Source of the DNA: Caldilineaceae bacterium
Lineage (GTDB): Bacteria; Chloroflexota; Anaerolineae; Caldilineales; Caldilineaceae
Direction: 5' to 3'
DNA: 64,000 nucleotides
Assembly (NCBI GenBank): GCA_022842065.1
Contig: JALHQH010000014.1
Coordinates: 34,367 to 98,366, forward strand
Part shown: positions 35,431 through 44,188 of the stretch, piece by piece
Layout of the letters: every line of letters starts with the position of its first letter
Numbering within the stretch: the first letter of the stretch is position 1
Made by a program: the position numbers and the translations under genes
The notes under the pieces: generated by a model
What the model saw: the letters and a program-made list of their open reading frames with translations, nothing else
What the model was told of the DNA's origin: nothing
The model's database searches: none

Positions 35431-35488
35431 CGTCAGGAACAGCGTGCGGCTTTGCCGCCTCGGGGGAACGCTGTTGCTGACGTTTTTT
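35431..35488 (+). ncRNA. Candidate ~58-nt small RNA (hairpin plus U-run)
   Basis: CGTCAGGAACAGCGT (35431-35445) pairs with ACGCTGTTGCTGACG (35468-35482) with one mismatch; GCGGCTTTGCCGC forms an inner hairpin; TTTTTT follows at 35483-35488. As the promoter at 35395-35424 ends seven bases before the stem, the whole transcript would be one terminator-like structure. It might instead be a leader attenuator for the hydrolase gene, but that gene has its own promoter at 35570. No Rfam family is recognised. Confidence 0.4.
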
Positions 35489-35569
35489 ATCCGCCTTCGC
35501 CCCCGGCGCGTAGCCCCGCAAGGTAACGACCCTCACCCCAAACGATAATTTTTGATATATGCGGCGCGG

Positions 35570-35598
35570 TTGACAACCCTGTCACTTCCTTGTATAGT
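35570..35598 (+). promoter_or_regulatory. Sigma-70-type promoter of the alpha/beta hydrolase gene
   Basis: TTGACA at 35570-35575, 17-base spacer, TATAGT at 35593-35598, 68 bases before ATG 35666. Confidence 0.7.
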
Positions 35599-35665
35599 CT
35601 CTGCCAGCAAAGTCTGCTGAATCCTTACGCAACGGTCTGCGCCATTTGTCGATTGAGATGCATTG

Positions 35666-36718
35666 ATGGCTGAGAAACAAAAACCACAACGGCCACGCTG
35701 GCGGCGGTTTGCGCGGGGGCTGTTCTTTGTTTTGGGCATTCTGTTGCTGGTTGGTGTTGTCGCGGCCGGCATCCGTTTTACACGCCTACAAGGGCGAGCT
35801 GAACCAACCTACCAGACCGCAGCGCAACTCGCCGACGCCGACGGGGCCTTTACCGAGGTCAACGGCATGACAATCTATTATCGGGAGACCGGCCCAGTCG
35901 ATGGGCCAGCGGTGATCCTGGTCCACGGCTTTCTGCTGGAGACTGCGCCCTTTGACCCACTGCTGACGCAGTTGGCGGCGCAGGGTTACCATGTGATCAC
36001 CTTTGACCGTCCGCCGTTTGGCCTTTCCGATAAAGATCCCAGCCTGGACTATACGCGCCAGGCCCACGGCGATCTAATTGTGGGGCTGATGGATGTGCTG
36101 GGCATTGGGCAAGCAACCTTGGTCGGCCACAGCGCTGGTGGGGTGGTCACCGCCAGTGCCGCCTTACGTTATCCAGCGCGGGTGACCAAACTGGTGCTGG
36201 TAGCGGGGGCCTTTCTAGAATATCTGAATGACTCATCGACCACCGAAGCCGCGCGACCGGCCAATCCGGCCGGCGGCCCGATGATGAACCTAATCGCGCA
36301 TGGCTTCAATCCCATACGCCCGTGGGCCGAGTTGGAACTACGTGCCTATTTCACCCCCCAGCGCGTGCAAAACTTCGGTCGTGCCACCTATGTCCACCCC
36401 GAAGCTATCCCCACTGCACGCATTGAACGGCTGAGCCGTTTCCTGCAGATCGAAGGCTGGGAGCGCGGGCTACGTGCGTTTGGACAGCAGTTGCTCACCG
36501 AAAGTCCATTACAAGTGGCCGATCTGGCTGCGCTTACTATGCCCACGCTAATCCTGTGGGGGGATGAAGATATCTTCATCCCCCCAGTCACCGGCCAACG
36601 GCTGGCCGAGGCGATCCCCAACGCGCAGTTGATTACCTACCCCGACTGTGGCCACATCGCCTGGGAGGGATGCGACAGCACATTTGTGGCGGATCTGGTT
36701 GCCTTTTTACGCGACTGA
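35666..36718 (+). CDS. Membrane-anchored alpha/beta hydrolase
   Basis: 350 residues from ATG 35666 (TTG 35663 is in frame just before). Basic N-terminus, then a membrane helix at about 16-36 (GLFFVLGILLLVGVVAAGI), so the hydrolase domain is outside the membrane or anchored to it. Nucleophile elbow GHSAGG, an oxyanion region VHGFLLE, acid in LILWGDEDIF and His in YPDCGHIAWEG give a complete Ser-Asp-His triad. Close to haloperoxidase/MhpC-type esterases; substrate unknown. Its own promoter lies at 35570. The following 667 bases carry no gene. Confidence 0.87.
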   Translation: MAEKQKPQRPRWRRFARGLFFVLGILLLVGVVAAGIRFTRLQGRAEPTYQTAAQLADADGAFTEVNGMTIYYRETGPVDGPAVILVHGFLLETAPFDPLLTQLAAQGYHVITFDRPPFGLSDKDPSLDYTRQAHGDLIVGLMDVLGIGQATLVGHSAGGVVTASAALRYPARVTKLVLVAGAFLEYLNDSSTTEAARPANPAGGPMMNLIAHGFNPIRPWAELELRAYFTPQRVQNFGRATYVHPEAIPTARIERLSRFLQIEGWERGLRAFGQQLLTESPLQVADLAALTMPTLILWGDEDIFIPPVTGQRLAEAIPNAQLITYPDCGHIAWEGCDSTFVADLVAFLRD

Positions 36719-37183
36719 TCGACCACAGCACTATTGCATCTGGATCAGTGGCAAGTAGAGTTGCTTACTATATATACTATACCCCTTTGCGCCATTATCC
36801 AATTTTAGCATTAGGCAACATGCCTGCGGCACAGATAACGATGAAAATGGAACGCTGATTTTCCGGATTAGGCTGATTTCCACTGATTTTATGGGCGTTG
36901 ATCCGCTGCATCCCCCAAATCCGCGTTCTATTTTCACATCAGCCCAGCAAGTCAATTATATTAGTAACTATTACAACGGTCTTCGCAACATGTGGCCAGA
37001 GACGCTTACTTGTCACATCTTTCAATAATTATTGCTAAATAGTAGCTTTAGTTGACGATTAGTTAATCCGCCAGGATCGTAAACAAAATAATTCCGATTA
37101 TAGTTAACAGAGAAAAAACTTACAATTTAGCAAACAAAGTAAACAATAGCCATTTGCATTCCAATGAAATTGGCTAAATCTAT
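36719..37183. other. AT-rich non-coding gap with a dispersed repeat
   Basis: No convincing gene. At 36813-36848 the block AGGCAACATGCCTGCGGCAC... AGATAACGATGAAAAT is shared, with few changes, with 57482-57519. The following ~80 bases contain GATTTTCC/ACTGATTTT words typical of decayed intergenic repeats. Base composition becomes clearly AT-rich from about 36950 onwards. Confidence 0.55.
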
Positions 37184-37211
37184 TGACAAAACTAGGATTA
37201 ACGGTATAATA
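37184..37211 (+). promoter_or_regulatory. Near-consensus promoter of the secreted-protein gene
   Basis: TTGACA at 37184-37189, 16-base spacer, TATAAT at 37206-37211. It would give a leader of about 165 bases before ATG 37386; the leader has no obvious riboswitch fold. The upstream flank is AT-rich, as in strong promoters with UP elements. Confidence 0.78.
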
Positions 37212-37385
37212 CACTTAAGTTTGATCTTAGAAGTTGTGCCACCCACATTGACGCAGAAACACTTCTATTTTCAAACGAGAGAGAGTACCAGCCGCTGTTT
37301 CATATCCACGTCGACGTATCACCTGTACATTGTAAGTTGTCACCCTTTGTCTTTGTACTTTTGTTCTATACCTTAGGAGGTTGTA

Positions 37386-38267
37386 ATGCAGGCAAACTTT
37401 TGGCTACGCAAATGGGGCACACTGCTTGTGATTGGTGCACTGCTTTTTGTGCCCACCACTTCAGTTTTGGCTGTTGATGATGATATTGATTCGCCCGATG
37501 CAGGCGAAGCGGTTGAAGCAACCCAGGTAATGGAAGAATTTGTTGTGACCGTTGGGCAACCGATTGGGCAAGAAGTCAATCTGAATGCGCTCAAAGAGGC
37601 GGTCCAGGAGAATGCCAAGAGCATCCCCAATGGGGTTGACGCAGCCGGCGTTGAAGCGGAAAAGGTGTTCAATTCTGTCTACCTACCCTTCGTGGTTGCC
37701 GGCGGTGACGGATCATCCATCCAGGCGAGTGCGACCGATGCGCCCTGGTTCAATATCGTAAACGAGGGATTTGAGGGTAGCTGGCCCAATTCGCTCTGGA
37801 GCGCCTTTGACAATAATGGGGCTACGGGTGGGTTTTACTGCTGGGATGATGACGACTTTTGGCCTTTCTCTGGCTTTTGGAGTGCGTGGCCGGCCAATGG
37901 TTGTGGCAATGGGGTTGACCCACAGTTCTTCTTCTATCCAAACAATGCCGATTCATGGATGACCTATGGACCATTTAACCTGGTAGGGGCCAAACAAGCC
38001 CAATTAACCTTCCGCTATTGGAACGATTCGGAAAAGAATCGCGATTGGTTCTACTGGTGCGCTTCGGGCAACGGGGTCAACTATGGCTGCAAGCGGGTGA
38101 GTGGTTTCAATAATTGGAAAAATGTAAACTTTAAGCTCAATCAAGTGCCGCTATGGGGTGACCTGCGCGGTGATCCAAGCGTCTGGATCGCTTTTATCTT
38201 TACCAGCGATGGCAGCATTATCAATGATGGTCCTTTTGTCGATAATGTGGTTGTTCGCCGCAAGTAA
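37386..38267 (+). CDS. Secreted protein with aromatic-rich jelly-roll-like domain
   Basis: 293 residues. Perfect ribosome site AGGAGG seven bases before ATG 37386 and a near-consensus promoter suggest strong expression. A Sec signal peptide covers residues ~1-29 (LLVIGALLFVPTTSVLAVDD). After a variable region (30-115) a domain rich in Trp and Phe follows (NEGFEGSWPNSLWSAFDNNG ... FRYWNDSEKNRDWFYWCASG ... DGPFVDNVVVRRK), which resembles the MAM/choice-of-anchor beta-sandwich in secreted bacterial proteins. Four Cys could form disulphides. No catalytic motif. It may be an abundant surface, sheath or adhesion protein; that is inference. Confidence 0.75.
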   Translation: MQANFWLRKWGTLLVIGALLFVPTTSVLAVDDDIDSPDAGEAVEATQVMEEFVVTVGQPIGQEVNLNALKEAVQENAKSIPNGVDAAGVEAEKVFNSVYLPFVVAGGDGSSIQASATDAPWFNIVNEGFEGSWPNSLWSAFDNNGATGGFYCWDDDDFWPFSGFWSAWPANGCGNGVDPQFFFYPNNADSWMTYGPFNLVGAKQAQLTFRYWNDSEKNRDWFYWCASGNGVNYGCKRVSGFNNWKNVNFKLNQVPLWGDLRGDPSVWIAFIFTSDGSIINDGPFVDNVVVRRK

Positions 38268-38308
38268 ACACTTTGGCACAATGAGCGCACTATTCGCAAC
38301 GTGATCAT

Positions 38309-38340
38309 AAAACGGCAGGCTTTGTGCCTGCCGTTTTATT
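38309..38340 (+). terminator. Rho-independent terminator
   Basis: AAAACGGCAGGC (38309-38320) pairs with GCCTGCCGTTTT (38326-38337), followed by ATTTA. It closes the strongly expressed secreted-protein gene and may also act on the convergent AEC transporter gene. Confidence 0.85.
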
Positions 38341-38391
38341 TACCCACACACTACTTGCAGTGACCGATGCTGTACCAGCCGTTTGTACCAG

Positions 38392-39300
38392 CTAGCGAAC
38401 CAAATAAACCCAGAACGGCAACGTCACTACCGCCACCACGGTGGAGATGAAGATTGCAGCGCTGACCATTTGCCGGTCAGCGCTGCTTTTTTGCGCAAAG
38501 GGCAGGACGTTGATGCCGCTGGGACAAGCCGCCAACAAGACCAATACCCCAGTTGTCACGTGGGTTAAATGCAGTACATTGCCGGCAAAGAAATAGACCC
38601 CCGCCGGGATCAATAACAGTTTGCAAAGAGAGACCAACAGCACCCGGATCTGATCTTTCCCCCCCACCCGCAAGGGGAAGCCGGCCAATGTTGTACCCAG
38701 GATCAGCAGTGAGCAGGGTAGTGCGGCCTGTCCAGCCAAGGCAGCAGACTCGAGGAGTGGCCCGTAGAGCGGCACATGGAGTAGGTTTAAGGCGGCCCCG
38801 GCGATGAGGCTAAGGATGATCGGGTTGGTCAAGGTGTGCCCGATGTTCTGCAGCGCGCGGCGATTCTGCCCACCCCCGCCGCGCAGCGCCGTGACCAACG
38901 CATAGGCAAAAAAGAGGGTGAGGCTGTTGAGCGAAATCACCGCGACGGCAATATTCAGCCCCTCAGCCCCCCACGTCTGCACCACCAGCGGAATCCCCAC
39001 CATCACCGTGTTGGCATAGACCGTGGTCAGGGCAAAGAGGGGTGTGCTAAAGAGCGCAATCAACACAAAGAGGATCAAGATCGGAATAAAGTAGCCACTC
39101 CAATATTGGGCCAGGCGCAATAGGGTGATGTCAGCGCGGTAGATGCTAGCGAAAAGTAAGCAGGGAATGAAAAAGCGAAAAGTGATGCCGGAGAAACCTT
39201 TTAAGAAATAGGCATCAAGAAAACCCCGTTTGGCGAGTACAAACCCAACGGCCACGTTGACAATAATCGGCAAAATGGCCGCGGTGACAATGGTGAGCAT
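38392..39300 (-). CDS. AEC-family (auxin efflux carrier-like) transporter
   Basis: 302 residues from ATG 39300; a longer frame to 39339 adds 13 residues without a hydrophobic start. About ten membrane helices in two five-helix repeats, with the first, VNVAVGFVLAKRGFLDAYFLKGFSG, and the segment GVLVLLAACPSGINVLPFAQ, both typical of bacterial AEC transporters (malonate, malate or other organic-acid carriers). Substrate unknown. It stands alone, convergent with the secreted-protein gene. Confidence 0.85.
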   Translation of the reverse strand: MLTIVTAAILPIIVNVAVGFVLAKRGFLDAYFLKGFSGITFRFFIPCLLFASIYRADITLLRLAQYWSGYFIPILILFVLIALFSTPLFALTTVYANTVMVGIPLVVQTWGAEGLNIAVAVISLNSLTLFFAYALVTALRGGGGQNRRALQNIGHTLTNPIILSLIAGAALNLLHVPLYGPLLESAALAGQAALPCSLLILGTTLAGFPLRVGGKDQIRVLLVSLCKLLLIPAGVYFFAGNVLHLTHVTTGVLVLLAACPSGINVLPFAQKSSADRQMVSAAIFISTVVAVVTLPFWVYLVR

Positions 39301-39446
39301 GGGGCGACAACTTTCTGAAGCGATGGTAGCAGCGACCATCTCTGGGCTGGATCGCGTGGCGCGGAAATCAGCGACGCCGGCAGGCGAGAGAAAAGCACTT
39401 CAAGCGCAACGTCGCTTGGGGCAAGATCATGGCCGATGGTGAAAGG

Positions 39447-40244
39447 TCACGTTACGGCGGTTTGGCGATAGGGTGCCAACAACGTTTGTAGCCATTGTTG
39501 CTCTTCGGAAGACAACTCAGGCGGTGGGGGTGGCAGGGTGTAATCGAGGCGGCGCGCATAAGCACCGCGCGTGTATACCTCACCGATGATGGCACCAAGA
39601 TCGATGACAATATCGGGGTCGGAATCAGCCAACGGCACGGGGATGCGCGGCAAGCGATCCGGCAGTTGTATCGCCCATACATCAATGATCGGTCGCTGGT
39701 CGGCGCGGCCGAGGGTGACGTAATAGGCTGCTGCGGGCGGCAGAATTTCCAGTGGCGAGCGTTGCCCCCCACGCAGCAGGTCAATTTCGATCACATGGAC
39801 GTCAGCGTCAAACAATTCACGGCGTTTACGCAGGTACTTTTCCCGTTGCACACCCGGCCGTTTGTTGACTGGTGACAAAATCTCAATCGCAGTAATCAGG
39901 CGATCAGTCCCGGTTTTACGAATCTCCACATTGGCAATGCGCACCTCAACTTCCAGTGGCACGCGGCTTTGCATGAGGGGTGGGTCGATCACGGCAACGC
40001 CACCGGCAGTTGGCGACGATGGCTTTGTCCGCCAGATGCTAACATCTGGGGAGATTGACCGGCGATCGTGTTGGGCAATCTGAATAATATCGTAGGTCGC
40101 ATAAGTTGTCGTCACGGCATAATAGTTGACATCCAGTGCCATATTCAGATTTGCCCGCAGCACTTCCGAAAGGCTGACATGAAAGTCAGACCACTCTCGG
40201 TGTGACTCAATATAGGGATCCATTCCTGGAAATGGGGACGGCAT
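39447..40244 (-). CDS. DUF4058 family protein
   Basis: 265 residues starting MPSPFPGMDPYIE, the hallmark of DUF4058. The central part, IEILSPVNKRPG...YLRKRREL...VHVIEIDLLRGG, resembles a PD-(D/E)XK nuclease-like core, but a function is not known to me. The family is highly multiplied in cyanobacteria, planctomycetes and Chloroflexota. Isolated gene; a 147-base gap separates it from the AEC transporter. Confidence 0.88.
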   Translation of the reverse strand: MPSPFPGMDPYIESHREWSDFHVSLSEVLRANLNMALDVNYYAVTTTYATYDIIQIAQHDRRSISPDVSIWRTKPSSPTAGGVAVIDPPLMQSRVPLEVEVRIANVEIRKTGTDRLITAIEILSPVNKRPGVQREKYLRKRRELFDADVHVIEIDLLRGGQRSPLEILPPAAAYYVTLGRADQRPIIDVWAIQLPDRLPRIPVPLADSDPDIVIDLGAIIGEVYTRGAYARRLDYTLPPPPPELSSEEQQWLQTLLAPYRQTAVT

Positions 40245-40479
40245 TCGCTAACTCCTTTATCGCACTGTGATCCGACACCCGTACAACCTGTTAAAAATTA
40301 TAGCATAACGATTGGAAATCTGGAACTACTTGTGAATCCAGCCAATCTTGCGTGCGATCCGGATCAACTGGGCAATCAGCGCCGGCTTTGGCAAAGAGGC
40401 GATGGTTGCCATCTTCACCCACGCCACGCTTCCGCCACAACACCCATTAGTGCAGTGTCAGCTAAGTTATGCTGGATTA

Positions 40480-40590
40480 AACCCCTCCCTAACCCTCCCC
40501 AGCTTGGGGCGGGAACCGTCATGTCACCAGCGAGATCACGACTCCTCCCCCAAGCTGCACCCAAAGGGTACCCGGGCAGGGAGGGGGTTT
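40480..40590. repeat. Palindromic element of the CCCTCCCTAACCCTCCCC family
   Basis: Starts AACCCCTCCCTAACCCTCCC and ends GGGCAGGGAGGGGGTTT; the inner AGCTTGGGG/CCCCAAGCT also pair. Related copies at 16777-16874 and 49750-49864. It fills most of the 392-base gap between DUF4058 and the DUF2294 gene. Confidence 0.7.
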
Positions 40591-40636
40591 TCTAAACTAG
40601 CAGAACTTGAGTAACGCTGCACTAGTACCACCGCCA

Positions 40637-41116
40637 TTAACCACCGCCGCGGCGCGTTTGCGCAGCATCAACCAATTTCTGTCCCCAGCTTGCCTGTGGC
40701 CGCAGCCCAAAGGTAAAGATGATGCTGTCGCTATCACAGTCAACCCGCACCCGCGTATAAGTGACCGCGTAAGGCAGGATACTCTCGACATGGCGGGCAA
40801 AATCCGGGTAGATCTGCTCGGCCAATTCTTCCACATAGTGTTGAAAAAACTCGCGGCCAGCGGCGCGGCGCATCAAGTTATGTTCAGCCGCGGCCAGGCT
40901 ATGTTCCACCCGCACAGTCAGGATATTCTCCGCAAGGGTAGCAATCGCCCCTGTCCCGGTGCGGCGCAGGGAGCGCTCTAATTCCTCCCGGCAACGCATT
41001 GCAATCGCCTCAAGTTGGCCTGGGGTTACACGCGTTTTGCCACGGCGGGGTTGCGCCGGCGCTGACGACGGCGTAGCAAGCGCCGGTTTGGCCCGTTTTG
41101 TTGTTGGGCTGTTCAT
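40637..41116 (-). CDS. DUF2294 (MpsC-like) protein downstream of the Mrp operon
   Basis: 159 residues from ATG 41116 with AGGAGG nine bases upstream. A 35-residue basic, low-complexity N-terminus precedes a DUF2294-like domain (TGTGAIATLAENILTVRVEH, SLAAAEHNLMRRAAGREFFQ, then YTRVRVDCDSDSIIFTFGL). The family (PF10057) includes MpsC, a subunit of the Na+-translocating membrane-potential system MpsABC of staphylococci. Here it follows mrpG by 39 bases on the same strand and is likely part of the operon. A second DUF2294 gene lies at the other end of the operon (47762-48139). Participation in Na+ energetics is inferred from this context. Confidence 0.72.
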   Translation of the reverse strand: MNSPTTKRAKPALATPSSAPAQPRRGKTRVTPGQLEAIAMRCREELERSLRRTGTGAIATLAENILTVRVEHSLAAAEHNLMRRAAGREFFQHYVEELAEQIYPDFARHVESILPYAVTYTRVRVDCDSDSIIFTFGLRPQASWGQKLVDAAQTRRGGG

Positions 41117-41155
41117 CCTTGGTTCCTCCTTATTTCTCCAATCGATTCGCGATCT

Positions 41156-41500
41156 TCATTTGTGTACAAGTTTACTCTGCGCGTCGATGGTTGTTTGCGA
41201 CCAGAATGGTGCCCCCCCTTTGTAGCCGGCCCGGCCCAGCATGTGGGCCGCCACGGGTGCGGTGAGCAGCATAAAGCAGATCACGGCGAGCGCACGGCTG
41301 GTCACCCCCAGATCGTCAAAGTAGAGCGCCGTGGCAAGCATCAGACAGATCACCCCCAAGGTCGCCCCTTTGGAGGAGGCCGAGATGCGCAGATAGAGGT
41401 CGGGCATGCGCACCAGGCCCACGGCAGCGATCAGCATCAGCACGACGCCAAGGCCGATCAGGATCAGGACCGGCCATTCAAAACCAGTTAGGATGATCAT
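41156..41500 (-). CDS. mrpG: Mrp antiporter subunit G
   Basis: 114 residues, three membrane helices, with the family pattern GLVRMPDLYLRISASSKGATLG and DLGVTSRALAVICFMLLTAPVAAHMLG. MrpG/MnhG/PhaG is a small structural subunit of the Na+(K+)/H+ antiporter complex. It starts within the end of mrpF (four-base ATGA overlap). The last gene of the Mrp set, followed by the DUF2294 gene. Confidence 0.93.
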   Translation of the reverse strand: MIILTGFEWPVLILIGLGVVLMLIAAVGLVRMPDLYLRISASSKGATLGVICLMLATALYFDDLGVTSRALAVICFMLLTAPVAAHMLGRAGYKGGAPFWSQTTIDAQSKLVHK

Positions 41501-41769
41501 GAAAGTGTGCTCCTCTCGACATAATAAGCAAAGCCCACGGTCCCCAGAAAACCAAGTAAAGCAACGATCATAGCCACATCCAGATAGGCCGTTTGGCCCG
41601 TGGCAATGGCATAGACACCAAGCAGACCGACACTGACGACGGCCATATAGTCCAGCGCAACGACCCGATCCAGGACATTAGGCCCGCGCACCAGACGGAC
41701 TAAGACCAGCAGCAGGGCACCGACCAGCAGTGGCAGCACCCCCATTAAGAGTAACGTTGTCAAGTTCAT
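41497..41769 (-). CDS. mrpF: Mrp antiporter subunit F
   Basis: 90 residues, three membrane helices, with RLVRGPNVLDRVVALDYMAV and the Asp-containing YLDVAMIVALLGFLGTVGFA, both characteristic of MrpF/MnhF. It overlaps mrpE and mrpG by four bases on each side, showing tight translational coupling. MrpF is a small subunit needed for complex assembly and Na+ transport. Confidence 0.93.
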   Translation of the reverse strand: MNLTTLLLMGVLPLLVGALLLVLVRLVRGPNVLDRVVALDYMAVVSVGLLGVYAIATGQTAYLDVAMIVALLGFLGTVGFAYYVERSTLS

Positions 41770-42278
41770 GAGCGCATTACCTCCTGGACACGCCGGCCAA
41801 AATTCTGTTGCAGCTGTTGGCGAAAGCGGTCGATAACCGCTTGGGTGCGCCCACCGTGCATAGCGTGGACATAGAGGATGCGTCCCCCATGGGGCGGATC
41901 GTCGCGCACATCCAGGCTCAGTGTCCCTGGCGTCAGGGTAATCAAATTGGCCAGCATGACCGTCTCGGCATCACTGAAGTCACGCAACGGCACGGCCACA
42001 ACCGCCGGCGCAAATTGCATGCGGGGGCGCAACACGTCGATAGCCACGCGTAGATTGGCCAGGATCAATTCCCAAACAAAGAAAAGCCCAAAGGCCAAAA
42101 CCTGCCCCACTTTGCGAAAGTAACCAAGACGAGCGCCCTGGGGTTCCGGCACCACGGCACGCCAACAGAACCAGAGGACCCCATAGGCCGCCAGCAACCC
42201 AAAGGCAAAGTTCACCGGCGTAAAGACGCCAGTCAACAACAGCCAGGCCAGCGCTAATAATAGATGCAGCACAAACAT
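41766..42278 (-). CDS. mrpE: Mrp antiporter subunit E
   Basis: 170 residues from ATG 42278 (GAGGAAAG upstream); the frame extends to 42332 into dgkA but lacks support. Two to three N-terminal membrane helices (LLLALAWLLLTGVFTPVNF) are followed by a soluble C-terminal domain with the MrpE motif LANLITLTPGTLSLDV and YVHAMHGG. It is needed for membrane placement of the antiporter. Separated from mrpD by an unrelated dgkA gene. Confidence 0.92.
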   Translation of the reverse strand: MFVLHLLLALAWLLLTGVFTPVNFAFGLLAAYGVLWFCWRAVVPEPQGARLGYFRKVGQVLAFGLFFVWELILANLRVAIDVLRPRMQFAPAVVAVPLRDFSDAETVMLANLITLTPGTLSLDVRDDPPHGGRILYVHAMHGGRTQAVIDRFRQQLQQNFGRRVQEVMRS

Positions 42279-42297
42279 AAGCTTTCCTCCCCTCTTT

Positions 42298-42672
42298 TCA
42301 ATACAGACTCGACCAGATGCGCACACCCTCATAGACCATCGTGATGCCCCAGATCAAGATGGCGATACCCGAGGCGGCAGATCCCATATCTTTAATTGCG
42401 CCGATCCGCCCATCATATTCGGGTTGGATGTAGTCACAGATGGCCTCGATGGCTGTGTTGACCATTTCGACCACGAGCATATGACCAGTCGCAATCACAA
42501 TCAGCACAAAATCGAACCAGTTGCGCAGCCAGAAGGTAACAGCCAACACGATCAGCGAGATGATCAGTTGCACCAGCATGTTGCGATCATGCGTCACCGC
42601 ATGGCGCACACCGGCAAAGAAGACCAGAACTTTACTGGCCAGGTTGATGCGTTTCCAACGATAAGTTGTCAT
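42298..42672 (-). CDS. dgkA: Diacylglycerol kinase / undecaprenol kinase, DgkA type
   Basis: 124 residues, three membrane helices, with the catalytic signature GHMLVVEMVNTAIEAICDYI (ExxNTAIE) and an Asp-rich KDMGSAASGIAIL that binds ATP-Mg. Members phosphorylate diacylglycerol or, in Gram-positives, undecaprenol. It starts inside the mrpD stop region (ATGA overlap at 42669-42672) and is followed by mrpE 20 bases on, so it is transcribed with the antiporter genes. DgkA is not part of any known Mrp complex; its insertion here is unusual. Confidence 0.9.
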   Translation of the reverse strand: MTTYRWKRINLASKVLVFFAGVRHAVTHDRNMLVQLIISLIVLAVTFWLRNWFDFVLIVIATGHMLVVEMVNTAIEAICDYIQPEYDGRIGAIKDMGSAASGIAILIWGITMVYEGVRIWSSLY

Positions 42673-44186
42673 TGTCGTGCCGCCAGTTGTGCTTCAGCGC
42701 CCAGCACCGCTTCAATATAAGCAGTTGGATCAAAGAGTTGGGCCGCGGCTGCGGTGGTCACCTGCAAAAGTGGCTCGACGACGATGCCCATGCCCACCGC
42801 CAACAGCGTTAATCCCACAATCGGCGTGAACAGCGACCAGGCTGCGCGCCGCCCCAAGGGTTGAGGAGGATCCACCGCCGCCGGCGCTTCTTTCCAGAAC
42901 GCCTCGTTCCAGATCTTGGTCATCGAATAGAGGGTCAAGATACTCACGACTAATGAGACGGCCACTATCGTCCACGCCTCGACTGCTAAGCCGGCCTGCA
43001 CCAGCAGCAATTTCGCCCAGAAGCCCGAGAAGGGAGGCAGCCCCGCCAGCGCCAATGCGGAGATCAGAAAGAGCGCGGTCAACCCTGGCCAGGTGCGATA
43101 AAGTCCCCCCAATTTTTTCAGTTGTGCCGTCCCTTGGAGCCGCTCCACCACACCGCCAATGAGGAAGAGATTGGTCTTGACGATGATGTTATGCGCCACA
43201 AAGAAGATCGCGCCGGTCAACGCCAACGGGGTAAAGAGCGCCAACCCCATCACCATGTAGCCGATCTGACTGACGATGTGAAAAGCGAGAATTCGCGGGA
43301 TCTCATTTTGCGCCGCCGCGCCTAACACCCCCACCACCATGGTGATGCCTGCCACCCACAGCAGCAAGGTGTGGGTGTAAGCGGTTTCTTGCACAAAGAG
43401 CAGCGTAAAGAGGCGGATCAAGACATAGACCCCCACCTTGGTCAACAGGCCGGCGAAGAGCGCCGCGACGACAGCGGGCGCGGTGTGATACGAAGCCGGC
43501 AGCCAGAAGAAGAGGGGAAAGAGCGCAGACTTGATGCCAAAGGCAATCAGGAAAAGCACGGCTAAGGTCGTCACGAGCCCCGGTGCCACCACGCCGGCCG
43601 CAAAACGTTGGGCCAGATCGGCCATGTTCAACGTTCCCGTCACCCCATAGAGGATCCCTACCGCCGCCAGAAAGAGGGACGAGGCAAAAAGATTAAGCGC
43701 GACATACTTAAAGGCCCCTTCGATCTGGCTGCGCCCGCCCAGGGCCAGCAGGACAAAGGAGGTAATCAACATCACCTCGAACCAGACAAAGAGGTTGAAG
43801 ATGTCACCCGCCAACACGGCGCCCACCAGCGCCATCAGCAAGAACTGCACCAGCACATGGTAGCCATCCTGTTGGCGTTCATGATCAACCGTGGCCACCC
43901 CGTAGATCGCCACAGCAGCACCGATCACCCCAATCAGCAGCACCATGATGGCGCTCAGCAGATCAGCCACCAGGGTGATGCCAAAGGGGGCGGGCCAATT
44001 TCCAACCTGCACCGCTTGAATCCCCACAGTATTGACCTCGGCAAAGAGCCGCGCCGCCACCAACGTCAGCGCCCCCATGCTGGCCACACTGAGCCAACGG
44101 TGTAGCCCTGGCTGACGCCAAGTGAAGAGCATCAATACCGCTGCACTCAAAGGGATGAGGATCGGCAAAACAAGTAGATAGTTCAT
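42669..44186 (-). CDS. mrpD: Mrp antiporter subunit D
   Basis: 505 residues with about 14 membrane helices of the complex-I antiporter fold (NuoN/NuoM/MrpD). Visible: FNLFVWFEVMLITSFVLLA (conserved Glu helix), FGIKSALFPLFFWLPASYHT (conserved Lys and discontinuous helix), and GLPPFSGFWAKLLL. It forms one of two proton/sodium channels of the antiporter. It follows mrpC by two bases and overlaps dgkA. Confidence 0.94.
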   Translation of the reverse strand: MNYLLVLPILIPLSAAVLMLFTWRQPGLHRWLSVASMGALTLVAARLFAEVNTVGIQAVQVGNWPAPFGITLVADLLSAIMVLLIGVIGAAVAIYGVATVDHERQQDGYHVLVQFLLMALVGAVLAGDIFNLFVWFEVMLITSFVLLALGGRSQIEGAFKYVALNLFASSLFLAAVGILYGVTGTLNMADLAQRFAAGVVAPGLVTTLAVLFLIAFGIKSALFPLFFWLPASYHTAPAVVAALFAGLLTKVGVYVLIRLFTLLFVQETAYTHTLLLWVAGITMVVGVLGAAAQNEIPRILAFHIVSQIGYMVMGLALFTPLALTGAIFFVAHNIIVKTNLFLIGGVVERLQGTAQLKKLGGLYRTWPGLTALFLISALALAGLPPFSGFWAKLLLVQAGLAVEAWTIVAVSLVVSILTLYSMTKIWNEAFWKEAPAAVDPPQPLGRRAAWSLFTPIVGLTLLAVGMGIVVEPLLQVTTAAAAQLFDPTAYIEAVLGAEAQLAARQ

Positions 44187-44188
44187 CG

